Of a stretch of 64,000 bases of DNA, positions 1 to 11,401 are shown piece by piece. The DNA lies in assembly GCA_021018995.1 (NCBI GenBank), contig CM037590.1:79702097-79766096 (forward strand). Reading direction: 5' to 3'. Under the pieces are notes generated by a model. It was given only the letters and a program-made list of their open reading frames with translations. It searched no databases and had not been told where the DNA came from. Position 1 is the stretch's first letter; each line of letters begins with the position of its first letter. The stretch is from Chloranthus sessilifolius (Eukaryota; Streptophyta; Magnoliopsida; Chloranthales; Chloranthaceae). The translations under genes and the position numbers were made by a program.

Positions 1-11
1 ACTGTTTTCAG

Positions 12-431
12 GTTGGAGACAAGGTCTTTGTGAAGATCTCACCAACCAAGGGCGTGATGCATTTCGAAAAGCGTGGGAAGCTAAGTCCTCGATATATCAG
101 TCTAGCTTAGGTACTCGGACGGGTTGGCGAAGTCGCTTATCAGATTGCTTTGCCACCACAGTTGGCAAGCATGCATAACGTTTTTCATGTTTCCATGCTG
201 CGACGATACGTGTGCGACCCGACTCACATCTTGGATTTCCAACCGATAGAGTTACAAGAGGACTTGACGATCATTGAGGAACCAATCGCGATCTTGGATC
301 ATCGAGATCAAGTTTTACGGACCAAGTTGATTCCACTAGTACTCGTCAAGTGGAGAAATCATTCGGCTTCGGAAGCTACTTGGGAACGAGCATTTGAAAT
401 TCGCGAGCAGTACCCACATTTGTTTACCTGA
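12..431 (+). pseudogene. Integrase C-terminus with chromodomain (Tekay/Del-like), partial
   Basis: This is the end of a pol polyprotein. The first part reads VGDKVFVKISPTKGVM, the GPY/F-type module after the integrase core, followed by HNVFHVSMLRRYV and a C-terminal chromodomain with VKWRNHSASEATWE (about 343-392), the aromatic/acidic signature that in chromoviruses contacts modified histone H3. The frame is interrupted by TAG at 108-110, where the family normally has a Glu codon, so the copy is not functional as it stands. It ends at a TGA at 429-431. The catalytic integrase core and RT lie upstream of the window. Lineage call rests on motif recognition by eye. Confidence 0.88.
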
Positions 432-564
432 CGTCAAAGGTACTTTCACGGATTGATTTACGTTCATAGCTGTGCATGTATGCTTGATTTATCCGGGTGC
501 CGTATGTAGGTTATGCTATTGGTCCACATTTTTAGAATTAAAAATTCAAATATTCAATGGTTGG

Positions 565-975
565 TTTCTAGTGTGATTGATCGATCAATAGGAGTTATTG
601 ATCGATCACCATGGCTGATTGATCGATCAATGAGGTCATTGATCGATCAACAATATCTAGTTATGGGGTTGGGATCGATTGATTGATAGATCAATTTCAG
701 TATTGATCGATCACTGTAAAGAGTGTTGATCGATCAACATGGTAGTGATCGATTAATAAGGAGGTCATTGATCGATCAACGGAGTAGTCATCGATCAATT
801 AGGAGGGCATTGATCGATCAACAGTGGATATTGATCGATCTATTCATCGGGCTAGGGCATAAAGATGGTTCATTGATCGATCAATAAAGGCATTGATCGA
901 TCAATCCTGGGGTTTTAAGTTAAAGTTGGGTTTTCAAACGGTCATTTGCACCAAGCATACAAGTGATCGATCAAA
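565..975 (+). repeat. Array of ATTGATCGATCAAT palindromes in the pol-to-LTR region
   Basis: About 15 copies of a 14-base perfect palindrome, ATTGATCGATCAAT, or slightly mutated forms, occur every ~20-40 bases with short unrelated spacers. The same palindrome makes a larger array inside this element's LTR (3409-4125), so the motif has spread between LTR and internal region of one element. No coding function is seen. Confidence 0.9.
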
Positions 976-1136
976 GGGGGTTTCGGCACCGACCGTTCTA
1001 CCTTCTTCCCGACTAATTTTTTGGCCATCCAGCTCCTTCCACGTGATTCGAGTGGATTTCATTCCATTCGTTCGGTAACGCTTCTCTTTTCGTTCATTTC
1101 GATTCTAGTTCTCGTTTATTTTTGCCAAACTTGACC

Positions 1137-2466
1137 ATGGGACCGCACACGAAGAACCCTTCGTGTAAGGTACCCACTTCCCGGGCTCGTACCCCCATCG
1201 ATTCGGTTCCCCAACCATCCGTGCCACCTGTGGCATCGGTTTCGGATGTGGTTCCACCCATCCCAATCCCCGTCCCGACCCTGATCGAACGTGAAGTCCC
1301 CAATCCTTGGTGGGCTTCTAAGTATTTTCTCCCCGAGTACGTGTTCACCTCGTCCCTTTACGAGGATCGGCCCAAAATGGTTTGGGCCAAGGGTTATATT
1401 CAGCGTCTCGAGTTGAAACCCTTGTTAGAGCCGTTTCACGATCACTATTGTCCTCCGATGTGCGGCTCTTCTTCCAAAACCTTCGGTGGGGTGATAGTCG
1501 ACACCGACTCGTCACTTCCATTGATGGGTTTGAGTATAAGTTCAACCACTTTCATGTAGCGGCTGCACTCCAGTGCCCATCTGCTTACATTGAAAACACT
1601 GGTTTGGATGCCCCCTATGTTAAGGAGGTTCCTTTTATTGACGTGGTCACCAAAATGACCCAAGGTCAGCATGGGAAGGGGCAATCCATCTCACGGACTG
1701 GAGTTGTGCAATAGGCCCTCTTTTCGGCCTTTGAGAACCGTTGGTTCTCTATGGCTGATTTGGTCATTGACGGTATCATAAATGCCAATGACCTCATGTC
1801 TGAGAAGGTGAAGTCCGGGGTCAAGAAACAAATCCCGTACGCGCGCCTCATTACCAAGATGGTGGAGCAATACGCTGCTCTACGCGAGGCGTACACTGGC
1901 TCCTAATGAGCCGTGCTTGGTTGACAACACCAAGGTCTTCTACCTGAAGGACTGGACCAAGAGCTATAATTTACTAGTTCGACGGCTCCCTGATGATGAA
2001 GAGGGTGCAGCTGAGCCCGTCCCGCCTGCCGTTGCCGAGGGTGCGGCGCCCGCCGAGCCTGCGCTTGGAGAGGGGGAGGCACCACGTGATCCACCACCTC
2101 CGCCTGAGGTGTCTACCCTCCCTGCCCCCACTACACCCCGTCGGCCTCCCCGTCACACCACGTCACATCCCCCACCTCCTTCCTCAGTCCACGTAGCATC
2201 GATGCTTCGTGAGCTCGTGGAGGGTAACTGGCGCATTCATGAGCATTTGGACGGTATGGAGGAGTTCCAGCGGTAGATCGATCGCCGTTTGGATTATCAC
2301 GAGGGCATGCATGAGCTTGTCATGCAGCACTTATATGCCACTACATCCACACCGATGATTGCCCACGCCCGTCAGGATGCAGTGGATCCTCGCGACTACC
2401 TTACACCACCACCCCGTCTCAGCAGACCTACGCCTGACGAGGTCGGACCATCTGACGTCTCGGCAG
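1137..2466 (+). pseudogene. Extra ORF between pol and 3' LTR (putative plant transposon protein-like)
   Basis: A sense-strand ORF lies between the chromodomain and the polypurine tract. The chosen ATG (1137) has a strong plant start context, ACCATGG. The protein begins with a Pro/Val-rich segment, then NPWWASKYFLPEYVF, crosses to another frame near 1440-1500 (SIDGFEYKFNHFHVAAAL, later IPYARLITKMVEQYAAL), has a stop at 1712-1714, and returns to the first frame at about 1917 for an acidic/Pro-rich tail with one stop at 2274-2276. CGGCAG followed by GTAATT at 2461-2472 looks like a splice donor. The layout resembles the 'putative plant transposon protein' sequences attached to many plant retroelements; that assignment is tentative and I give no function. 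It is broken by at least two frame changes and two stops. Confidence 0.6.
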
Positions 2467-2651
2467 GTAATTGCTATGCTCTTCTATTTAATTTATATTA
2501 TTTTGCCTATGTATAATATATTGTACTTATTCTGCCTTCTATTTATTATTCTGTCTGCATGCTTTTTTACTTTCCTGTCAATATGCTAGCCTGTTATTTG
2601 TACTCCCTGAAATTCTTACGACCTCCCTGACATTTTTACGGACGAAAATTC

Positions 2652-2666
2652 CTAAGGGGGGGATAA
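2652..2666 (+). promoter_or_regulatory. Polypurine tract of the Tekay-like element
   Basis: CTAAGGGGGGGATAA lies directly against the LTR start TGTAACA. It is the expected primer for plus-strand DNA synthesis and sets the LTR boundary at 2667. Confidence 0.85.
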
Positions 2667-2941
2667 TGTAACAACCCTGAAATTCCGAACAAGAACCTAA
2701 CTATTTCGATATGCGTGTCTAGCATGAAAATTGAGATAGATTTTAAAAATTAATAATCAATATTAGTTGAGATAAAGATACCCCGTAGTTAGATGAATTC
2801 ACATGTGAATTCTCTCCTAAGTCTGAGTTGTGTAGGACGTCGACGTGGCACGTTACGTCGTAGAGATCGTGTGGGTGTTTCACACCGGAGTTTAAATTAG
2901 GGTCTAAACTAAAATATCAGAGATATTTCAGTTTAGGTAGC

Positions 2942-2949
2942 TTATAAAG
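2942..2949 (+). promoter_or_regulatory. Putative LTR TATA box
   Basis: TTATAAAG sits ~275 bases into the LTR, followed by purine-rich sequence, a plausible core promoter at the U3/R boundary. No transcript evidence. Confidence 0.45.
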
Positions 2950-3408
2950 GAAAGGAGAGACCTGGAGAGATATCCCTTCTTCTGCTTGTTCTTGAGCTAG
3001 AATCCAGTGGTTAGGTCGGATCTCAAGAATATTCTTCGAGGAAATAGGGTTAGGGATACCAAGATCATGAGTTAATTTGAGTTGGGGTATGTAGAATCCA
3101 ATGAAACAAACTAAAGTAGACCTTTGTGTGTGAAGCCTCTGCGTACTGAACCTGAGCCGATAATCTCCTTGCCAGAGTCACACCGGAGATACAACCCGAG
3201 TTTCGGATCCAAAACCCTCTTTCGGATCATTTTGCCGAGACCCCGAAAGGGCCCAAGCAAAGGTGAGCCTATGCTTTTAAACTTAGGCAGAGGAGAGCTC
3301 TTATGTGTGTGTTTGAGTATGTATTAATGGTTAGGATAAACCATTAATGAAGATAGGTCAAATAGAGGAGAAATAAGTGACCTCCATTAATGACAGAGGT
3401 GTTGTCAT

Positions 3409-4125
3409 TATTGATCGATCAATGCTAGATTGATCGATCAATGGGGGCTATTGATCGATCAATAAAGGTCATTGATCGATCAATTCATATAAGGTTAAAG
3501 AGAGAACAGTGGACTTGAAAATTCCTGAAAGTTCAGTGCTCGAGAGGTGTTGATCGATCAATGAAGGCATTAATCGATCAAATCGTATAAAACGAAAAGG
3601 GGAATAGAACATAAAAATTTTTGAAAGTTCAATGCTCGCGGGGTATTGATCGATCAATTCTGAAGGTTGATCGATCACAGAGAGAGTGATCGATCAATGG
3701 TTGGTGGTGATCGATCAAGGATGGTATTGATCGATCACTTGTGTGTATTGATCGATCAATGAAGGCATTGATCGGTCAATCTGTATAATTAACAAAAGGG
3801 AACAGAAAGAGGGAAATTTGAAAGTTTAGGCTATTGATCGATCAATGAGGTTATTGATCGATCAATGAGGCATATTGATCGATCAACAGGGCTGGTGATC
3901 GATCAATATTGCTTTAACATAATGTGAAGAAAAGGAAGCTATTGATCGATCAATTCAAGTATTGATCGATCAATGAAGGGTGTTGATCGATCAATAAAGG
4001 CTATTGATCGATCAACTACCTCTGTTACTTGTGAGGTGAGTTGAGGGTATTAATCGATCAATGGGGCTATTGATCGATCAACAAGGAGGATTGATCGATC
4101 AATAAGGGTGTTGATCAATCAATCA
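3409..4125 (+). repeat. LTR array of ATTGATCGATCAAT palindromes
   Basis: About 25 copies of TTGATCGATCAA, most extended to ATTGATCGATCAAT, are spread over 0.7 kb with variable 8-30-base spacers and three larger gaps of 50-90 bases. Each copy is a perfect inverted repeat centred on ATCGAT. Several copies differ at one base only (TTAATCGATCAA, TTGATCGGTCAA). The spacers are partly similar (AATGAAGGC, AATAAAGG), consistent with amplification of unit plus spacer. Confidence 0.93.
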
Positions 4126-5414
4126 CCCCTGTTTTTGTCCTATTTTGGTTATGTGAATTGCATGTTACTAGACACCGAGCTAGTTGACTTTTTGACATAC
4201 CTGACACATAGTATACTATATTTATGGTCTAGGGTCGGACCATGATGCCTTAAAAAGCTTTGGATTTGCTTAGAAAGAGGTCTGACCCGAGGTAGGGGCA
4301 TTCAACTGAAATTTCATTTATTCTTGATCTCATGGATTCCAAATGTTCTACATATAACTGCATAGTCCGATTTTACTTTTCAGTCATGTTTAGCATATGT
4401 GTGGCAACTCTGTTATATATTTGACTCTTGCTATCTGACACCTGTCATCTATCATCTTATTTCTGTTAAGTATAATATGTCTGCATGTGATTTGAGGTTT
4501 AATACTCTGACAAATCTCACCGACTCGGCGGTATATCCATTTCTGGCACAATCATGCATCTGCTTGAAAATCCTCGGCACAATTGCACTCCGTAGTTGAG
4601 GCATTGTTGCATTTCCTGGAATTGTTCATGTGAACGACGATGGTCGGGATTACCCATCGGACCAAATCTGGCTACCACATGCTATACTCACGGGAGTTAT
4701 TTAAGTTTATTATTCTAAGTCATTAAATACTATGTGCATCACATTTTGTAAATTCTGATACGATTTGCCTGATTTGATAAATTATGCATTTCTGAAATAT
4801 CTGTTTGCATCTGTTAAATTCTATCCATATTTTCTACTACCATGGTTTACAATTAAGATGCAATTTTAACTGAAATTCTTTTACTGAGCTTAGATGGTTA
4901 GCTCACCCTGCTTCTACAATAATTATAGGTTCTGAGGCTAGAGCTCCCGGCACCAAGAGCGACCCTGACTACCAGCCTGATCTAGAGGCTGAGGCTGAGG
5001 ATGAGGAGACTGGCGTCTAGGCGGACGACTTTTATCCTTAGTCTGGATATACAAGTCTGCTATTTTTGGGATTTTATGTAAAACTTTAGATTATTGTGTG
5101 CCTGGTGGCCACTTCTGTATTTACTTTCTGTAGATATTTTTCTTTTATTGTTTGGGTGATAGATGTCCATCACCAGTGGTTCTTCTTGATTCCTTTTTTG
5201 GAATGTATATTCTTTTGAGATATATATAGACATGTGGTATTTATTGCTTATTTCTTTTTATAAAGCCTTACGTGATGACTCGATTTACCACTACTGGACA
5301 GTGTTTGCTTGATTTCCATTATACGAACAGACACTTCGTGATTTGTCCTGGGGATCATCCAGAGTATGATCCTGATGGCACGGATTTCTGAGCATAAAAA
5401 TCTGGGCTGTCACA

Positions 5415-6739
5415 TAAAAGTTTTTGTGGATTTTATTAAAGCTCTTTACGGTATTTTTAATGTTCATTTTAATTTATCTTTCAATTATATTATTCACTTC
5501 AATCATGTGTGGCTAAATTTCTTTGAGGGTTAGGATATAATGAATCCCATCCGAGGTTCTTATTTACAATTATAGATCTATGATTGGAATTTATGTTTGA
5601 TGATGCTCTAGGTTTTAGTGCTTATTTGTTCTTGTCGATCTCTGTGAACACTGATCACCAATCTAAGATATGGAATTTAGTCATGCTCTTCCTATGATCT
5701 CGGATCTGTGATTCGAAATTTACACCTGGTTCTTTATTGTTAATATTTGCGACATTTATCTATCGTCATTAGAAATCTCTTTTGCGGTGAATGTTTTGCC
5801 CCATTTCTTTTGTGGTATTTATTTATTGTCATTACAAACCTCTTTTACGGTAAATGTTTTGCCCCATTTCTTTTACAATTTTAGAAGAACAATAGTCTCA
5901 TTTTATTGTGCGATTTTAACATTCCATCTTCCATAAATTATCAACTGCTTTTGGTGTTTATGTGTTTAGCATCTTTTAAATTCCAGCCAGTTAGATCTAC
6001 GATTATAAATGATGAAACAAGGATGGGAGGATTTAGTAGCCCAAACCTCATCTTTTTCTATCAAATTAAGTTTTAGTTAAGTTGTTCTTTATTTATTTCA
6101 TCCATCAAACTGCCAGAAATCATAAACTAGTTTAATATTGTGTTGAATCTATGGATATTCTCCTGGTTAGTTTCTATTTCTCTTTTAAATTTTCTTACCA
6201 ATCTTCGTGGGAATGATCTCGTACTCTGTACCTAATTGCTACAATTCAATTCATATGCTTGCGAGTAAAACTCATTTAAAATCACAACACCTGCATTAGA
6301 CAAAAATAAAATCAGCTATGTAGTACATTGAAACCAATTCACAAGGAAGAGATGATGCGGCCATACAAAGCGTCAGTGCTTCAATATGGAAGCAATGGTG
6401 CTTCACAATCGTAGCACTGTCGCTTCAATGTCAATGCGTCATCGCTTCCTATCGCTTCACATATGAAGCGTGTGCTTATATGTTGATTATAATTTATATA
6501 TTTTCTAATACTTATAATTTTATTATCTCTACCATGTAAATAAGTGAAGAGATCCATCAACTACGAGTAGATGAGGAAATTGCTTCACATACGAATCGAT
6601 GTTGCAAACTATGTCAAAGCGTTGTCGCCCAAGCGCATAAATGTATGCGCATCTATAACATATATATGTTATAGTTTATAATTTTATGATCTGTAACCTG
6701 AAAATAATACACAGAAATGTCCAAACTTACCTCAAATGT
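5415..6739. other. Non-coding interval, nothing recognised
   Basis: AT-rich sequence after the LTR with no long ORF and no domain I recognise. A short internal duplication occurs at about 5775-5875 (TTTTGCGGTGAATGTTTTGC and TTTTACGGTAAATGTTTTGC). Confidence 0.6.
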
Positions 6740-6744
6740 CACTC

Positions 6745-7195
6745 TTTTGCACTTCTATCCAGTACGAGTTCCAGAAAAAAAAGAGAAAGTTGTCTATTTG
6801 GCGCTTCTATCTAGTATAACCTCCAGAAAAAAGATAAAGTTATCTCTTATGCCTTTCTATCCAGTACAAGCTCTAGAAAAAAATAGAAAGTTGTCTCTTC
6901 TATGCTTCTATCTCGTACGAGCTCCAGCAAAAAATAGAAAGTTGTCTCTTATGCGCTTCTATCCAGTAAGAGCTCCTCGCACAAATAAAAAGTAATCTCT
7001 TCTGCGCTTCTATCAAGTAAGAGCTCCAATAAGAGAGAGAGAGAGAGAGAGAGAAAGTTTCACACTTCTATAGTGTTAGCACTCCAGTGAGAGAGAAAGT
7101 TGTGCTCTTCTATAGCGTCAGAGCTCTAGTGAGAGAGAGAGAGAGAGAAAGTTGTGCGCTTCTATTCAGACCGTAATCCAATGAGAGAAAGATTG
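6745..7195 (+). repeat. 51-bp minisatellite, about 9 units
   Basis: The units start CTTCTAT at 6752, 6804, 6854, 6905, 6956, 7007, 7065, 7107 and 7159, a period close to 51 bases, with CAGTACGAGCTCCAG and GAAAGTTGTCTCTT inside. The later units contain expanded GAGAGA tracts (7029-7057, 7131-7148). Because 51 is a multiple of three, the first units stay open as a repetitive 17-residue reading frame, which I take to be a by-product. Confidence 0.85.
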
Positions 7196-8149
7196 TGTAG
7201 AGAAGTGCAAGCGACAAAGAGGAAATAGAAACAAGGGAGAGAAAGAACCTGAAGAGGGAGGGAAAGAGAAAGAACCTATACTATTTTTCAAATTATTTTA
7301 CCGCCATATCATTACAAGACCTTCCCCTTAGGGGCAGCGCTTCCTTCCTCCAACAGGTATAAGCTCCAGTACGTAACTATTGCCTACTTTACCTATCATT
7401 AACACTAGAAAAACTCCGTTGTGGCTAATCCGGGTTAGTGTAAAAGCACTTTCCATGTGTGCACTCCCCATTAGGGGAGTGTAGAGAAACCTCTATGCCT
7501 GGACGCATTTTCCCCTTTGCCTATATATATATATATCAGTGAGGTCATGTTCAATCAAGGAATGATCTGAATACTTGGTAAACCGGGCAAACACATTCAA
7601 TCATTTGGTGGGTGAAAGAAATTCATTTGAGCTCTATAATCACGTGTAGACACTTATTTTGGTATCATTATTTGCAGCCCATCAAAGGTATTCTAACCAG
7701 CCAAAAACCATTTAGTACTTTGAATCAAACTAGGAGACCCTTTTTGTCCCGTTCTTCTATATAATGGATATTACGATCATGAGCCTACCATTAGAAGGTA
7801 GGGTTTTTGTTCCACTTGATTTACATAAGAAAGAGTGAATAAAATATTATATGACACACAACACGCTCAAACCTAATTTTAGGGTCACATTTTAGGATGT
7901 GTGCTACATGAAATAAAAAATTAACTATCTAATGAGACGCCCATAATCTCAAGATTCATTGTGTGGCAGATTTGGGCATAAATCACCATTTTCATCACCT
8001 AATTCAAAGCAATCAATGGTGAGATTACCTTTTAGGATGGGTGAGATGACCATTTCAGGGAGTGCAAACAATGGTACCTAACTTTTGGAGTACAAATAAT
8101 GGTACCTAACTTTTCTTTGACCGTTTATCAATTTTAGCAAATAAGGATT
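7196..8149. other. Non-coding interval
   Basis: No gene seen. A short direct repeat, AATGGTACCTAACTTTT, occurs twice at 8070-8115. A (TA)n stretch lies at about 7523-7535. Confidence 0.5.
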
Positions 8150-8515
8150 ATTTTCAAAAAGTTTTAGCATATTATATTACTTTAGAAAGTTTTAGAAAAA
8201 GAAAAATGTCACGATTTTTTGAGTTTCTAATATGACATTCGTTCAAAATTTTATAAGCATTTATAGTTGAAATTGCCAAATCACCCTTCTTCCCACTTAA
8301 ATACACGATATTGTTTGTGTTAGATGACATTATTAGAAGGGTATTTTCATAATTTCAACCATAAATAGTCATAAACTTCTAATTGACGGAATGACTTTTT
8401 GGAGACCTTTTTCATATTTTTAAAGAGACACTGAAAAGTGTATCAATCCCTTTTTTCTAAAACTTTTTATAATGATAAGTTAAAACTTTCTTCAAAAAGT
8501 TCTTTTTTCTAATCT
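8150..8515. repeat. Foldback, MITE-like inverted repeat
   Basis: The left side (TTTATAAGCATTTATAGTTG, then AAATTGCC and CACCCTTCT) is matched in reverse by the right side (AGAAGGGTATTTTCATAA, then CAACCATAAATAG and CATAAACTT). The similarity extends imperfectly outward to AAAAAGTTTTAG near 8155 and its reverse counterpart near 8465. No transposase. A small non-autonomous DNA transposon is the simplest reading; ends are not exact. Confidence 0.5.
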
Positions 8516-8549
8516 TCTTCATAAAAGAAATTTACATCTTTATGATCGG

Positions 8550-8554
8550 TAAAG
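8550..8554. repeat. Target site duplication TAAAG (left)
   Basis: TAAAG directly precedes the LTR start at 8555 and recurs directly after the right LTR at 17253-17257. Confidence 0.93.
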
Positions 8555-9339
8555 TGTTATGATCTGAATTTTATATCTTTGATACACCTAAAATATGTGT
8601 ATGTATTTAATATTGTATTCCCCGCATGCCTTGACTTTTCAAAACGTTTTATCTAAAAATACATGTTTTAGTTTTTTAAGCTCTTATATTTATTTTTGTC
8701 ATTTATAGACACAAGTTGTGTAATAGCCTACTAGTTAAAAGTTTTAAGTTCTAGATAAGAGGTCTAGGGATCAAACCTTGCTATGTGTATTCTAAACCTC
8801 TATTTTGGACTTTGAGGTAAAAGCTTATACACTCTTCCTTGGTGTGTTAGCTTAACACCGGATAACCCCCAAAATATAATAAATAAGTGTCGTACGGAGA
8901 ACCCTAAATTATAAACTCATTTAGAGTTCTTCTTAAGAATAGAGCCGTCAGAGACCGTAGAGACCTTAGAGAAGAAATTCTAGATCTATCTTCCTAGAAC
9001 CATTCTTTTGGAAGTGCGGCGAGACGTTGGTGTATATTCTCAAGCGGCCTTCGCCTTCTGCTAAAATCATCATCATTATTGGGATCTTAATCTAATCGTG
9101 GTGGTACGATTGATCTAGGTATGGAGAAATCATGCTTTTCATTGAACTTAAAATATTAGTTTTTAAATAGATTTTTATGTAAATTAGTGAGTTTATTTTA
9201 TGAATAATGAATGGATGATTAAATGAATGCATACTATGATTGATGATCCTTAATGTTGATAATTTTAATTAAGAAGAAGACGGTTGAAATCTTACCATGT
9301 GATTTGATGTATTTTGATGTGTGCTCACAGAAGTATGTC

Positions 9340-9960
9340 AATCGATTGAGGATTGGATGTCAATCGATTGAGGATTAAATGATATTATTTTGTAAAAATA
9401 CACAGAATTATATCAATCGATTAAGGATTAAATAATATTATTTTGGAAAAATACACAGAATTATATCAATCGATTGAGGATTGTATGTCAATCGATTGAG
9501 GAGGAATATTAAAGTAAATACCAATAAATGATATTATTTTGGAAAAGTATATATAATTATGTCAATCAATTGATGATTGGATGTCAATCGATTGAAGATT
9601 AAATGATATTATTTTGAAAAAATACACAGAATTATGTCAATCGATTGAGAATTATATGCCAATCGATTGAGGAGGAATATTAAAGTAAATACTAATAAAT
9701 GATATTGTTTTAGAAAAGTACACATAATTATGTCAATCGATTAACGATTGAATGTCAATCGATTAAGGATGAACATTAAATAGTAACAGACAAAACTCAA
9801 TGGATTGAGCAAAACTCAATAGATTGAGCCTGAGCATGGATTTATGTCAATGGATTGAGAAATCAATCCATTGAGCATGAATAGAGTTCAATGGATTGAA
9901 AAATCAATGGATTGAGCTCAAATCAATAGTTTAAGCCTAAACATGAACGCAATAGATTGA
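9340..9960 (+). repeat. Array of TCAATCGATTGA and TCAATGGATTGA inverted repeats (5' LTR)
   Basis: The first part has pairs of TCAATCGATTGA, a perfect 12-base palindrome, ~18 bases apart, the pairs themselves repeated with an AAATGATATTATTTTG-type spacer. From ~9797 the motif changes to TCAATGGATTGA, present in both orientations (TCAATCCATTGA). Some copies carry C-to-T type changes (TCAATCGATTAA). Confidence 0.92.
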
Positions 9961-10221
9961 GTGTGAATAGTTAAGTTCTATATTCAAGTTCTCATAACAG
10001 TGTCATTAAATGTTAATATTTATGCACCATGATCGTATGATATGCACTATAATATTTATACACCATGATTGTGTACACTTTAATATTCTTGTACCATGAT
10101 TAAATGTACTTAAATACTTATTTATTATGATGTCACTCTTATGCACTTTACATATTCCATGATGATCTATATAATGCACAACTAAGACATATAAAATATG
10201 GTGAAATATCAAACTATGATC

Positions 10222-10580
10222 AACGACAATTAGACCCAACATCTCGTACATGATGGAGTCTAAGAAGGTATTAGACCCAACATTTTGTGCTTGATGGAGT
10301 CTAACTAAACACGATTAAGGAGCATTAGACCTAACATCTTGTACACGATGGAGTCTAAGAAGGTATTAGACCCAACATCTTGTGTAAGATGGAGTCTAAC
10401 TAAACAAGAGTATGATGAGCATGATTAAGCCCAACGTCTTGAGCGGGACAGAGTTTGACATGCAATAAATGATATGATTCATTAGACCCAACGTCTTGAG
10501 CATGACGGAGTCTAACTAAACAAGTAATAAGCATGATTAAGACCCAACGTCTTGAGCGGGACGGAGTCTAACGTGCATTA
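10222..10580 (+). repeat. Array of hairpin-forming ~45-bp units (5' LTR)
   Basis: About seven units begin TTAGACCCAA and end GGAGTCTAA. TTAGAC pairs with GTCTAA as an outer stem, and an inner pair is CATC/GATG in units 1, 3 and 4 but CGTC/GACG in units 6 and 7. Unit 2 keeps pairing through a T-G wobble; unit 5 has one mismatch here (GACA). The same array is in the 3' LTR (16285-16640). Confidence 0.88.
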
Positions 10581-11194
10581 AATGACAAGCAAGATAAATT
10601 AAAAGAAATGATACACTCATATAATATTGATATATATGTTTATGTTCAGGTTATTTCAGCTTATTGAGATTATACATGCTACATGCACACACACAGAAAA
10701 TATATCAAAATATTTATATGGCTATAATTGATATTTTATGCTTCAATGGATTGCATGTCTGATTCATACAAGTGTAAACTTACACCCCTTCTTGATGTGG
10801 GTGACCAAATGAGACAAGTGTCACCGATGACAATGTATGGGTCTATGGCGATGAGACAGCACGTGGTGCTCAGGAAACTGGACTGAATGGCGATGATGGC
10901 TTCGTAGCCTAATTAGTTATTTTCCTTTCTAGTTATTAGTGGCTTTAAATAAATAAGACATTGATCAGTTAGTATTTTTATTAAGATTGTTTAAGCTTTA
11001 ATCATACTAGACTTGTTATTGGAATAAGAACATTATCATGGGTTTTATTTTAATTAATTAATGTTTAAAAGAAATTTTATCTTCCGCTGTTTAAGGTGCT
11101 TTTATCACCTTAATATGTTTCTATGGTTCACGATACGAAGGTACAGTCTAAGATCTTACAATCAAGAGGTTGTGAGATCTCGGGCCGCTACAGT

Positions 11195-11206
11195 TGGTAT
11201 CAGAGC
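11195..11206 (+). promoter_or_regulatory. Primer binding site, initiator Met tRNA type
   Basis: TGGTATCAGAGC, two bases after the LTR, matches the usual plant initiator-methionine tRNA primer site used by Tekay and many other plant LTR elements. Confidence 0.93.
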
Positions 11207-11401
11207 CTAAGGTTGATTCTTACGTCGGGAATATGTAGAACTAAAGTATAATGTGGGTTTGATCAATTTTTCAGAAATGTTTTCAAATAAAAAATAAGAT
11301 GAATGAACATATATTCATAAATGAACGTTAACTTTAAAATTGAATGATAACCCTTATATTGGATAATTTAAATCGTAGCGTCTCTTAGATGCCCGGGTTC
11401 G

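Larger units (their letters stand above)
1..5414 (+). mobile_element. Ty3/gypsy Tekay/Del-like chromovirus, 3' portion
   Basis: The window opens inside the integrase of a plus-strand LTR retrotransposon. The order seen is integrase C-terminus and chromodomain (12-431), palindromic array (565-975), extra ORF (1137-2466), polypurine tract (2652-2666) and 3' LTR (2667-5414). A chromodomain following integrase and a G-rich tract directly before a TGTAACA LTR start are typical of the Tekay/Del lineage. The element begins upstream of the window, so its 5' LTR and target duplication cannot be checked; the five bases after the LTR are TAAAA. It is decayed: there is an in-frame stop in integrase and frame changes in the extra ORF. 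Confidence 0.85.
2667..5414 (+). repeat. 3' LTR, 2.75 kb, Tekay/Del-like
   Basis: The LTR starts TGTAACAACCC after the polypurine tract and is taken to end at GGGCTGTCACA. Its length of 2748 bases is within the long range known for Del/Tekay elements. It has a TATA-like TTATAAAG at 2942-2949 and a palindromic array at 3409-4125. No second copy is in the window, so the right end is inferred from the TG...CA rule and from a related reverse-oriented LTR end at 55402. Confidence 0.75.
8555..11192 (+). repeat. 5' LTR (2638 bp)
   Basis: It starts TGTTATGATC and ends GGGCCGCTACA, two bases before the primer site. It carries the TCAATCGATTGA array (about 9340-9960) and the hairpin-unit array (10222-10580). 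It is 70 bases longer than the 3' LTR, the difference lying in array copy number. Confidence 0.95.

Noticed and set aside
3409..4125. CRISPR-like look of the palindromic array
   Set aside because: Spacers vary strongly in length, the setting is a plant LTR, and there are no cas genes.
6717..6995. 92-codon ORF with repeated Phe-Tyr-Pro-Val-Arg
   Set aside because: Translation of a 51-bp minisatellite; no flanking gene structure.
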